Source: Aquilaria yunnanensis (taxonomy: Eukaryota > Streptophyta > Magnoliopsida > Malvales > Thymelaeaceae). Taken from it: a stretch of DNA of 64,000 bases. The position numbers and the translations under genes were made by a program. Below the pieces are notes generated by a model. That model saw nothing but the letters and a program-made list of their open reading frames with translations, was not told the DNA's origin and did no database searches. Below, piece after piece: positions 1 to 11,030 of this stretch. The DNA lies in contig CM077599.1 in NCBI GenBank assembly GCA_039654915.1, forward strand, positions 80,196,001 to 80,260,000, in the 5' to 3' direction. Positions within the stretch are counted from its first letter, which is position 1, and each line of letters opens with the position of its first letter.

Positions 1-736
1 TCACCCTTATGTTCAGAAATTTGGTAGAAGTTCAAGATTCTTTTTTGCAATGTCCATTCATTATCGATGAAATGGGCAGTGACACACATGTAGTTAATTC
101 TTTGAATTGAAGTTCATGTGTCAATAGTTATAGACACCCATTTAGAATTAGACACTAAAAACTTCTTCAGATTCTCTCTTTGATCAACAAAGATTTGATA
201 ACAATTTTTTGCAACAATTATCCTAGATGTTATTTGAAGCTTAGGTTGGATAACATTATAAAACCGTCTAAATCACTTTCCCTCAACAAATCGGAAAGGA
301 AGTTCATCCATTATAACCATATAAGCTAAGACCTTCCTACAAGCATCCAAATCAATTCCCCAATTACTCAAAACAGCATCCCCACCAATTCTTTTTGACA
401 AATTAATAGTTGCTTGATTTTTTCTTTCAATTCCATTGCATTTAAACTTAATGTGATTTTTCAAATTAGTTGTGCCATGCTTTTTACCATCATAACTATA
501 AACAAAACCACAATGGATGCACTCACATTTCTTTTGATTGTTGCCCTCAACAAACTTAAAGTGAGCCCAAGAATCAGCGGTTTTCCCGCTTCCACTCCAC
601 TCGAATTCATCTTCTTCTTGCTTGGCTCATTAGCATCATCATTGCCAACCGTTTCAGTAGTAGTAAAAGTTGGCGTTTGGGCCATGCTTGTTCCGTCACC
701 AACATCAATATATTCACCACTAACATTACTTGCCAT
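1..736 (-). pseudogene. hAT transposase (RICESLEEPER-like), 5' part, frame-broken and cut by the window edge
   Basis: Read on the minus strand from an ATG at 736-734. The N-terminus is low-complexity and acidic. A BED-type zinc finger follows, with a CxxC pair (CECIHC) at about 500-520 and the closing HIKFKC at about 440-460. Next comes the segment typical of plant RICESLEEPER-like hAT proteins (DELPFRFVEG at about 275-305), and near the edge a stretch resembling the start of the DDE core (about 15-100). Such proteins bind DNA through the BED finger and cut and paste hAT elements; some are domesticated. The N-terminal frame and the BED frame differ, and the BED frame is closed upstream of about 626, so a frameshift lies near 610-625. 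At least one further frame change or divergence is needed between 100 and 270. I call it a decayed element; the C-terminal dimerisation region would lie outside the window. Confidence 0.75.
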
Positions 737-769
737 ATGAAAATAAAACCAACATAATTTGATTAACAT

Positions 770-1430
770 TCTGGGTTTTCAATAACTAGTGTCTAGCGCA
801 TTTAACTTAATCAATTAAACAAACAAATAAGCAGACTCAACACCCAATTAATTAATCAAACAAAACAAATGGGCAGATAGGTTTGGCCATTCGGCCATCA
901 TTCTCAATTCTCAATAAAGCTAATATCTAATTAATTAATCAAATTAAATCTAAGCAAATATTCATCAATCATCTAACAAAACGTTGCTACTAAAATTGAG
1001 GGAGAACTTCTCTGGGATAATTTACCCTAAACTTAATTTGCAATTGAAAATCAACAGAGACGTACAGTAACCAAGTCTCGCTTGGCTTGTGCAGCGCTGG
1101 AAGTCGATAGGACTTAGGAGAGGCCTGAGAGTAACTGAGATGATGACCGCCACGAGTCCGGGACAGCCACACGTTCGCTGCAACTGAGTCTGATAAGCAC
1201 ATGTGACGGGCTGAGGAGTGAGGCCGACATCGAGCTCAAGCTGGCGAGAGAAGACGAGCAGCGCTACAGCGATTGCGGTGGTTGTGGAGGCGGAGCTCGT
1301 TGGTCTGGCCCTTTCTCAACGGTGTTAAGACTCAACGCTCGTTGGTCTGCTCAATGTTGTGCTACGCGATTTCGTCTGGTTGGTTGGGAGGGGATAATTG
1401 GGGATTTGGGACTTAGTTAGGGGTTAGGAC
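770..1430. other. Spacer upstream of the hAT remnant
   Basis: There is no supported gene. The stretch 770-980 is AT-rich with TTAATTAAT motifs and could be the 5' leader of the hAT element. From 1010 to 1400 the base composition is more GC-rich without a convincing reading frame. I could not find the terminal inverted repeat of the hAT element here. Confidence 0.5.
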
Positions 1431-1514
1431 TTAATGGCCGCGCTGGCCGAATGTATATTTTGCCCAATTTCTAAATGGTGTCATCAATGGTGGGCTGGTG
1501 GGGACTAAGCCTTT

Positions 1515-1665
1515 TTTTCGGGTTGGATTCGGGTAATAACCGAACCAACCCGATTTCAAATCTTCAAAACAGTTCGGGTTCAGGTCGACTCGAATCCCCC
1601 TAATTCATCTTTTCAACCCGACCGCAACTTGTAAAATAGGGTTAGGTTTCGGGTTATGGCCAACT
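1515..1665. repeat. CGGGTT/AACCCG-rich dispersed-repeat fragment
   Basis: Repeated CGGGTT, AACCCG and GGGTTCGGG words on both strands resemble the ends of non-autonomous hAT elements common in plants. No terminal repeats or 8-bp target duplication could be fixed, so the class is a guess. From 1670 to 2170 I see only spacer. Confidence 0.3.
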
Positions 1666-2180
1666 TCTTTCACCCATACCCAATGGTTTAAAATAAAACA
1701 TTTAAATGAAGTTAGAGAGTTTAAACATGTAAATTAGAGATTAGGATTAAAACTGAATTAATAATTAAAAATTAGGGCCTAATCACGCAATTTACCCCGT
1801 AACCTACCTAGTAATAAATTCATGTCCGTTACAATTGCAACAAGTAGCATTTAGTTAACTTTGCCACGCCATCGCCGTGTTGTTTGGTCTTATTTAGAAT
1901 ATTTAACTCATTTATTTATTGTACGCACCATTTCGATCGGCGCAACTTTTGACGGTGGGCTGCGTATCCAAGACGCGTGACGAAGGTGGCTCCAAAAGAG
2001 TGAGAAATTTATTACTAGTTGCCTGCGGCTACGGCCGCCAGGTGTGGCGGCGACGCCTCTAGCTGCCAAACGGGCCAAACCAGACTCCATCGATCCATCG
2101 CCATGTATCGACAGGTCCGCGCTTCCCTGCGCTTTGTGTGCGCCCTGCCTCCACTCCACATTCACCCCCCATTTTCTTTT

Positions 2181-2621
2181 GGGAAAGTTACAAAAACCCC
2201 CATATAGTTTGGTCAAACCTACAGTTTGCCCCCTCTATTTTGAGAAACCTTGTCCCCTATTTTTTTATACTTCCTAATAACAACTTTGAAATTGTATTTA
2301 AACTATACGATAATCATCTTTCAGTAATTTTAATCTGCCTAGTATTTTTTTATATTTAATAGACATTTTAAACTATCAATTTTTTCTTTCTATAAATATA
2401 CTTTTTCACCTGTAATTATATATCAGTATTTTTAAAGGTCGGTTCACTATGAAAAAAATATTAAAAATCTTGAAATTATTATAACATTATTACCATGCAG
2501 TTTAAATATAATTTAAGAAGTTGTTATCAGGTAATATAAAAAATATATGGGGTAAAGTGTAGATTTTTTAAAATAGAGGGAATAAACTGTAGGTTTGACC
2601 AACCACCGAGGTTTGTTTACC
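2181..2621. mobile_element. Foldback MITE, Mutator-like, copy 1
   Basis: Long imperfect terminal inverted repeats: the left end begins GGGAAAGTTACAAAAACCCC and the right end carries the complementary words GGTTTGACC, AATAGAGGG and GTAAAGTGTAG. The element is flanked on both sides by TTTTCTTTT (2172-2180 and 2622-2630), a 9-bp direct repeat of the length made by Mutator-superfamily transposases. The last few bases of the right terminus appear lost. The interior is AT-rich and noncoding. A closely related copy is at 61309-61766. Caveat: the duplicated 9-mer is low complexity, so on its own it could be chance. Confidence 0.7.
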
Positions 2622-2761
2622 TTTTCTTTTCCCAAAATCCACCCCCAACACAGACACACAAATTCAATTCCTCCCATCCGTTTTTTTAAATGTATAATTT
2701 TTTTTAATATAAAATTAACATTATTTAGAAAGTACTACATTATTTTCCTTAATTGTCTGGA

Positions 2762-2762
<1 letters not shown>

Positions 2763-2818
<56 letters not shown>
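2763..2818. repeat. (TA)n microsatellite
   Basis: About 28 uninterrupted TA units. Apparent reading frames across it are poly-Tyr/Ile artefacts. Confidence 0.95.
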
Positions 2819-2821
<3 letters not shown>

Positions 2822-4366
2822 AATATGTAATTTTCCTTTTTTTTTTCTTACCTAGTTTAGAGAAATATATAAAATCTATAAAAACTTGCCTTTCAAAAAA
2901 ATGTTTGAAAAATACTTTTAAGTCTTCTAATACAGAGTAAAATTTCAATTGTTGTTAAAGTTTCAAAAACAATATTGCCAAAAAATTAATAATTAGCATA
3001 TTACTTCTCTGTTTCAAGTTCTTTATATTATTTATTATTTATAGTAGACTAATATGTGATTTTTTACTTTTAATATTTTAATATATAAAAATAAAAAATG
3101 AAGACTTATAATTTTTAAATATATTTTTAAATTTTTTTTATAGCAAATGGTAATATCATTAAATCGAAATTAAATATAAGTAAAAAACATGAAACAAATC
3201 AAAAAAGGAGAACGGATTTACAACAATGCTGCGAGTTGTCTGGCAACATAGTTTAATTTTAAAGGCATTCTTTACGTGTCTCTACCTATAACATTATCCT
3301 TTTTCGCTTTATAAAGCCAACATCCACTTGTCAATTTTTCTTTCTTTTTTGTTTTTTTGGGTGAAATCCACTTGTCTTTCACTTGTTCACGAGTCCGCCT
3401 CTTGTTTTGCTTTTGTCATCCAAACTCAATCCGACGCGCACTTCACTGCGCGTCAAACAACCACCTCGGTTTTTTATTTGCTGGGGGATGTTATTATATT
3501 CCGTTCGACTTCTACATGATGACCGTTTGTTGGCATGGCAGACGTATTATTCTTCATCTGAATCTGATTGCGGTTTACATATGGTGATTAAATGGAAAGT
3601 GGTGGGCCTATTATGATAATAGACTATCATCCTCATAGGCTTGTATTTCATAGAAATAAATAAATAAGTATTTGAAGCCCATCAATTGAATGGTTAAGAA
3701 ATACTTGATAGAATTTTGCTTTTATCAATTTTCACATATGTTGGTTTAGTAGTTATTCGGATCCTTAAAAGGTAGGCATCTCTCCTCTTAGATATCTATA
3801 TACTCTTTAAATCCTATAAATTTGTATCAATATTTTTTAGTAATAAAAAAAAAAGAAGTGTTTATTACGCTTTTCTTTTTTCTCTTGGATTAAAGCAATA
3901 TGAAAACTATTATTCTATCTAGCAAATAGTCACTTAAACTGTATTTCAATAAAATAATTAATTTTAATGTTTTTTTATTTAACCTTGAAAAGGAAAATGA
4001 ATAGAAAATAATTACTTTTGAGAAAAATTGGCTTAAAAATAGTTCTTAAGTTTTCGAAATTGTAGAGTTTTTTTATAAAAAAAAATACATAAGTCATGAT
4101 TACTCCTAATCTGATGCTAAGGTATTAAATTGTAGAGGTTAAATTACTATATTTAAAAATTTTAGCCTTGAACTTGGCCTCCAAGATATACTAGTAGCTC
4201 TAAACAAGTCAAGAGTTTGAAGGCTAGCCACAACCAATCCCATATTGAAATATTCATTTTTAAATCATTTCTCTCGAATGCAACGAACTCATGTCCTGCA
4301 GGCTTCATGCTCGTTACCCACTCTTTGTTTTCCATTTTTTATTTATTTTTCGAAATCTTTCCTGCA
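2819..4366. other. AT-rich spacer
   Basis: No gene, RNA or clear element was seen. The piece at 3330-3560 is pyrimidine-rich and less AT-rich than its surroundings, with three overlapping short frames but no homology that I recognise. Confidence 0.5.
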
Positions 4367-4375
4367 TATTAAAAA

Positions 4376-5509
4376 GGCCTAAATACCTATTGCTCCCCTA
4401 AACTATGGTAACTCGGACAGTTTGCCCCCTGAACTATAAAGTAGATCAATTCAAACCCTAAACTTTGATGAGTGGGGCATTTTGAACCCTAAACTATGGT
4501 GACTTGGATAGTTTGCCCCTTGAACTATAAAGTGGATCAATTCGAACCCTAAACTTTGATGATTGGGGCAATTCGAACCTTGAACTTTGATGAATCTATC
4601 ATTTTTGTCCCTTGACTCAGCCTAATTCTCATGTCATCCATCTTTAACAGAGCAGCTGCTGCAACTGCCTATCCTCCGCCTGATCTCTGCTTTCCACAAC
4701 TTTTCTGGCTTATTCTTCACTTTCTTCTTCTCCTATCTCCAACACTGAAATAGCATCCTCCACAACCGAAGTAGCCTACTCCCTTCCCTCATTCATTCCT
4801 GACGTCACCTCGATCCAACACCGCCTCTATATTCCTTCTTCCCACCTGAGTTTCGATTGGATTTTCTGACATCGCAGAAACCCAATAGCATATTGATATC
4901 AGAGTTCCAATCGGAGACCCAATAGTGGATTGACATTAGCAGAATTGGAAATACCACGATTCTATGCTGCCATTGACAAACAAAGCACGTGAAGAAAAGA
5001 AGAGGGCCTGGAAGTCGAGCATGTTTTTCATCTCAATGATTCATTTGATTCATTCAAATACTCTCTTTCCAACAAGTGACACGATTCATCCATCTCAAAG
5101 TGACATGATGCGCTGTCAAAGGAGCGGTGGGGGAGTAGGCTACTTCGGTTGTGAAAGAGGCTGCTTCAGTGTCGAAGATAGGAGAAGAGAAAAGTGAAGA
5201 AGAAGCCAGAATTGTTGTGGAAGACAGAGATCCGCGCGGAGGAAGGGGCGGTGGCGGCAGCTGCTCTATTAAAGATGAATGACGTGAGAATTAGGCTGAG
5301 TCAATGGACTAAAATGACCGATTCATCAAAGTTCAGGGTTCGAATTGATCCACTTTATAGTTTAGGGGGCAAACTGTCTGAGTCACCATAGCTCAGGGTT
5401 CGAATTGCCCTACTAATCAAAATTTAGGGTTTAAATTGATCCATTTTATAGTTCAGGGAGCAAACTGTCCGAGTTATCATAATTCAGGGGAGCAATAGGT
5501 ATTTAGGCC
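4376..5509. mobile_element. Mutator-like foldback transposon with about 420-bp terminal inverted repeats
   Basis: Begins GGCCTAAATACCTATTGCTC and ends with the reverse complement of that start. It is flanked by a perfect 9-bp duplication TATTAAAAA (4367-4375 and 5510-5518), which fits Mutator-like transposition. The inverted repeats extend inward to about 4795 on the left and 5110 on the right. The outer arms contain internal tandem motifs (CCCTAAACTATGGT, TTTGCCCCCTGAACTAT, CTTTGATGA), while the inner arms are GC-richer. Between them are about 300 bp of unmatched sequence with no transposase, so it is non-autonomous. Short frames at 4964-5391 lie inside the arm and loop and are probably not genes. 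Confidence 0.85.
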
Positions 5510-5518
5510 TATTAAAAA

Positions 5519-8500
5519 CTGAAGATAAATACACATTCTAGCACGTAGGCAAAGCTGTTAACAGCTACAAACTTTAATAATTAATGATGCCAATAAGATA
5601 TTAACATAGTGGGAATTGCGTTAACCCTAGCCATACGCTCTCATTCAATCGATTCTTCTCCATCGTTTTTTTGCGTATCCGGCTAAACTTGAATTTCATT
5701 CCATGTCTGACTAGTTGATTGGTCACTATTATTTTATGTGATTATCTTCAATTATTTTTATTGTTCCTTCTCTTTTATGAAATTCTTTCACAACTAGTGA
5801 TCAGAGTCACATTTAATTCATCTACAGCTTTATGGCTGACAGATATGGATGATTCATTTTCAAAATTAGTGATTACGAGAAAATCAAGTATGGTGCAAAA
5901 AGTAGATGAGACTTAGATAATGAAACATTTATAAATAATAGATCGGGATAATCGAATGTTATTTTTTTTATTTATCTTGTCATTTATCTAATTTTTTTTT
6001 CAGTTACTTATGAGTTATTTCCTCAGGATTATTCTAGTTTTTTTTTTTTGAAAGATTTTGGTTTGATCCAATTTTCTTCTCTTTATTCGGTATTGCAGAG
6101 ATACGTTGCCTTTTATTAGCCAATATATGTATCTCTGTTGTTCTTTAATGTTCTATGCCATTAGTTTGTAAAATGACGTTTTGGCTTACTGATAATTGGA
6201 ATAAACTACTTTCTATTAAAAAATATATATAGTAACTAAGGTTTATTCACCTCCGATTTTTTAAATTACTTATTTTCAATTTTAACTTTTGTTTTCTAGA
6301 ACGCACATTATTTGAAAAATAACAGTCAATTGACTCTATTCATTTAATAGTCACTTAGATAATATTTCTTATAAATTAATTAAAAACTTTATGAAAATTT
6401 GTATTTCCAAGCCCCTTCCAAAAAAATAAGAAAAACGTTTAAAAAATATCAACTAATATTAAAAGAACAACAATTTTGGGGATGATGTACCACTTGTGGC
6501 AAGACAGAAACAGGAGAACATCATCAATTGGGTTTAACGCTGCGGTAAAGTTAATTAGTTCGAAGAGATATTTGGATTAGAATTTATATGTTACCAAAGT
6601 ATGAATTAAGGGCGCTAAAGTGTTCCGAAAGCAAGGCAAAGAGCAGCAGTAAAAGTGAGAAAGTTCATTTTTTTTAAATATAAGTTAGTAAAAGTGTTAA
6701 GAAAATGATAATAAAAGCAGTAATTGAGAGCACAAGCCTAAGGATGAGAGCAGAAGGAATCGACCCAGAACAGTGATTGGATTATAGAGATTGTATACCT
6801 CTCTGTACTCGATGAAAGTACCCTTATTTCAAAAAGAGAAAAAAAGAGAGAGGGACAGAGATTGTAGCTTTGAGTATTCCTTGAAAAGACGGTTTAAGAA
6901 TAGTGCTAGATGTCAAGGAAGTTTCACAGAATTCTATATTTATGTACACTTGAAAGACTAAGTGTAATATGTGAATATTTCACAATCTAATTAGCCAGTA
7001 CCTACCATGCAAAACTTCGTATAATTAAGCTTTAGCAGAAGTTACACCATTAATTTTCTTACCGATGATTTTTTTTAATCCTTAGAATATTATAAGAAAT
7101 GGTGTAAGAGTCCTTTTACAATTTCATCTATCTTAAATGTCACATTACCCAACTATGCTTCGCTTGGAACAAGTTTAGTGTTTATTGTTAATGGTTAAAA
7201 AACTACCCAACAATGAATTTTAGTGTTAGAAGTTAATTTAGTGTTAGAAATTTTAAAAAAACTATCACAACCACTAATAATTTATTTCACAATCCAATGT
7301 TAATTTTAAACGTTATTATCAAATGAAACCCTATTTCTATTATTTCCCTCTAAGCGACTTGCGTTAACAAAGGGAAATCACGGGATGATCAAAATCTCTT
7401 TCATCATCCTGTGATGATCCAAGTAGCTAATTATTCTCTTCATCTTGCAAAACTTGATCATTTTACTATTCACAACAATTAATTTATTTTTTAAAATTTT
7501 ATTAATATAAATATAAATTTTTTATATAAAAATAATACCTTAAAAACTCTAATTTATAAATATAAGTTTTTAAAAAAATTTTAAAATATAAATTAATATA
7601 AATATATTTAATTCAAATTTTAATTAAAAAAAGAGTCATCCTTTACGAACCGGAATTAGGTTGAGGGTGAAATTAAGTAGGAGAAATGTCATTATCGGAT
7701 GGTCTGTTTATGACGAGTTTGCCCACCATGGCGGGGAGCGAGAGAAGCAAATAATTGTTGGTGATTTTGAGAAACGGCGACTTTCCCTTCCTGGGGACAC
7801 ATATAGAATATTTTCAATTCCTCTTTGCAAATAAATTATTTCTCCACTAATTATTTTTAAATGATTAGGAAATTGGACCACAAATTTTTGCCACCCATAA
7901 AATGAAATCAGTACTGCATTATCTGAATGGTAAGAGTCCGCTTTCTTTCTTCTTCCAAATGGTAGTTGCTTGCGTGCAAAGCAAATTGCTTTTTTTTTTT
8001 TTTTTGGATTTGTTACATATGATATTTATAATAACGCTACTTAACGTTTATTCTTGTTTTCCTGTTTCTGAAGCGTTACTTAAAGTTTTATTGGTTCGAG
8101 GATTAAAAATAAAAAACGTTAATTAATGTGTTTAGATTGTTCCAAGAATTTTGCTTTCACATTTCAAATTTCAAATTTTGATTATTAACATACTTGTTAT
8201 AAGAGTTATTTTGTAGTTTTTTTTTTATTATTTCGAATTTTTTACAAGTGTAAAGTATTAAAAGTTACTATTTAAAAAGCTGTTAGTTACAATATCTGCT
8301 ATGTAAAACTTGAAGGATTTGGGTTACAAATGGACTATTTCTGAATTTACCTTTTTTGGAGATTGTAACCACTATTCGAACCCTTGCCAAAGCCAACAGA
8401 CGGTTGGAACTTAAGATATGTTGTTGAACTGAACTCTTACTGTAGCAAAAGAATTTAAAAGATTATGCAAGATTATGCAATGAGTGCTAGGTTTGGAATT

Positions 8501-9270
8501 TAGATTAAAAAATGCGTAAAAGGCTAATGGCATGATACACCTCACACAGTCATGATTTCACCCTTAATTTTTAGTTATTTACATTAATGCCATTCAATCC
8601 TCTATACTTATGCCTAAACCCCCACTCATTTAACTCCAGTGATCTTTATTTGAAAACAACATCATTGTTTAACATTAGAGGTTGGAAAAAATTATTTAAT
8701 AGTAGCTTATTAGAGGCTTGGAAAACTTATCACAATTATTGATAATTTGTTTTAACTTCTAATGCTAATTTTAGACGTTATTCCCAAATGAAACCGAAGT
8801 TGAAATCTCATCTCACCGATAATTATTGTTCCCTACATACCAATAGATAGTATTTTCCCCATAGATAGTATTTCCAGAGTAATTGTCGTTCATTTATACA
8901 GAATTAATTTTCCTTTTGTAACAATTTTTGTTCTATATAATGTTGTTTATTTGAATAAGAGATATTGTTTCTTTGCAAGAATTTATTATTCTTAAAATGC
9001 TTTTCATTTTATAATAAATGTTGTTCCAAAGGTGGTGAAAATCTTGTAATTAGTAGGTTACGAATGGAGTAAGACGAAATGCTACTTTCAGTATATAAGC
9101 AAACAATACTCATTCTTTAGGTTCTGTCATCCTCACATGTCAATTGTTGTTCCACTCATAAGAATTGGTTGTTCTGTAAAATAATGTCTACAAAGAAATA
9201 TCATTATAGAAATGGAGACAGTCTTATTGTTTAGTGTTCAATGTGTACATTATAACTACTCCTGGTAAAA
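5519..9270. other. Long AT-rich spacer with diverged repeat scraps
   Basis: No supported gene. Two related scraps occur, about 7222-7335 and 8667-8797, sharing AATGTTAATTTTAAACGTTATT-like words and ending AAATGAAACC. They look like ends of an old MITE family. Several poly-T tracts (for example 7990-8005) and a GC-richer island at 7680-7800 are present without coding signal. Confidence 0.45.
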
Positions 9271-9273
9271 ATA

Positions 9274-9506
9274 CTCTTTTCCATATTCTTTGAAATATTT
9301 GACTTTTTTTAATAGTTTGACTTAAATTTATTCATATTAGTGTTTGCTAGAAAAAATCAATATATATATATATATAGACACTAACAGTCTTTATTTATTA
9401 TTTATATATAAAGGTTTTTAATTTATATAATAAAATATTAAAAATAAAAAAATTATAAATTAATTGTTGAATAGTGAATGTTGCAAATAATTTAGGACAA
9501 ATGGAG
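9274..9506. mobile_element. Stowaway-like MITE remnant
   Basis: Flanked by TA dinucleotides (9272-9273, 9507-9508). Ends are CTCTTTTCCAT and a complementary ATGGAG, as in the plant Stowaway CTCC-GTCCC family. The interior contains TTTGACTTAAATTTATTCATA and TTATAAATTAATTG, shared with the element at 53095-53319. The ends are degenerate, so limits are approximate. Confidence 0.45.
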
Positions 9507-9508
9507 TA

Positions 9509-10121
9509 TTACACTAAACTTTTTCAAAAGTACTTCTTATTGCTTTAGGATATAACTAGTTTTAATACTTGGTGTTGCCTTAGGATCATATGGTTAAATT
9601 TAAAATATAAAGTATATGGATATAAAAAAAATATTTCAAATACTTGGTATTGTCATGAGAACAAAAAAAGTTAGAAGTAATAAATAATGCAATAACAATT
9701 TTAAACAAAATAATAAGTAAAAATGTTATTTACCAACATGAACACTTTACAAGTAAAATAAAGTGGAAGTAATATGTGTCTTGATAGTATATAAAATAGT
9801 TTAAATAAAAATACATGATTATATAATTGATAATTGTGTGTTATAAGGTAAATCAGTAAGAAATCATATTCAAAATGAATATAATATTCTACTAATATTT
9901 TATATTATTTTAATTTTTGTGTAGTTCATAGTAGTAATAGAACATAAATTAGATAGGAAATTATAGAATGTCTAATCTAAGATAATTATGTAGGATATTA
10001 CAAAAAAATTTTAACAATTAACAAATTATTAAGTATAATTTAGATGTTAGCATGAGATGATACAAAAATTTATCTTTATGCACTGTTTACAAGAATTGGA
10101 AAGTGAGAAGAATATGTACGG
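9509..10121. other. AT-rich spacer
   Basis: No gene, element or structured RNA was recognised. Confidence 0.5.
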
Positions 10122-11030
10122 AAGAAAAAAAAAGATTTATTATGGCGTATCAAGTTACTAAGACACGTACGGGAAAAATAAGAAAAATAAAAAAAATGAG
10201 TATAAGTGTTTTAAGAATTAGTTCTATGAACATAGTATTAGTTCCCTAGCATTGCAAGAGGACACCACCCCGGCTGTGCTCACTAAACTATCAATTTTAT
10301 CTCATATCCCTCCAGGTTTTGAGAAACATGCAAGTTAGCTCATATACTTTAAAACAATTTATTAAAAAAAGGAATATAGCTACATTAAGGTGTTTGGTAT
10401 AGGCTAAATCAGATATAAGATTAAATACAATTGGCCTAGTTTGCCACTACCAATAGATATGACAAAAATAACTCTACTGAGCCTAACCTACTCGAACTTG
10501 ACCACCCGAAGTCAACCTTACCCACAAAACTTGTTATGAATATATCTAATTTTACCTGAAATGAAAAAAAAATATTTATTGTGGAGTATCAGGCTGCTAA
10601 ACACATGTATGAAAAAAATAAGAAAAATAAAAAAAGGAGTATGTGTATTTTAAGTGTTAGTTCAAGGAATATAGTTTTGGCTCTCTAGTGCAGCTACCAC
10701 CAAAGGACAAGGACCCACCATTCCCCAGAATTGCCAATTTTATCTCATATGTCCTCCAAGTTTTGAGAAATTAGCAAGTTACCTGTTATATTTACAACAA
10801 CTTATTAATTAAAGGAACACAGCTACATAAAAAACGTTCAAATGGAAAGCTTTGGCATAAGATAAATAAGAAATAATATTAAGCATAATTGGCCGAGTTT
10901 AGCTCCTACCAATAGAGATGATAAAGTTACTCTATTACTCTTACCCTTCCCAAACCTTGCCACTCTAACTCGACTCTACCCATACAGCTTTAGTAAGGTT
11001 ACGAATTTAAATAATTTTACTACATCTTGC
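10122..11030. repeat. Diverged tandem duplication, two units of about 440 bp
   Basis: Unit 1 is about 10122-10562 and unit 2 about 10563-11030. Shared landmarks in the same order at a constant offset of roughly 440 bp: TTTATTATGGCGTATCA versus TTTATTGTGGAGTATCA; AAATAAGAAAAATAAAAAAA; CAATTTTATCTCATAT followed by CCTCCA(G)GTTTTGAGAAA; TTGGCCTAGTTT versus TTGGCCGAGTTT; ACCAATAGATATGA versus ACCAATAGAGATGA; and the closing CTCGACTCTACCCA-like segment. Divergence is high with small indels, so the duplication is old. No coding frame spans either unit. Confidence 0.8.
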
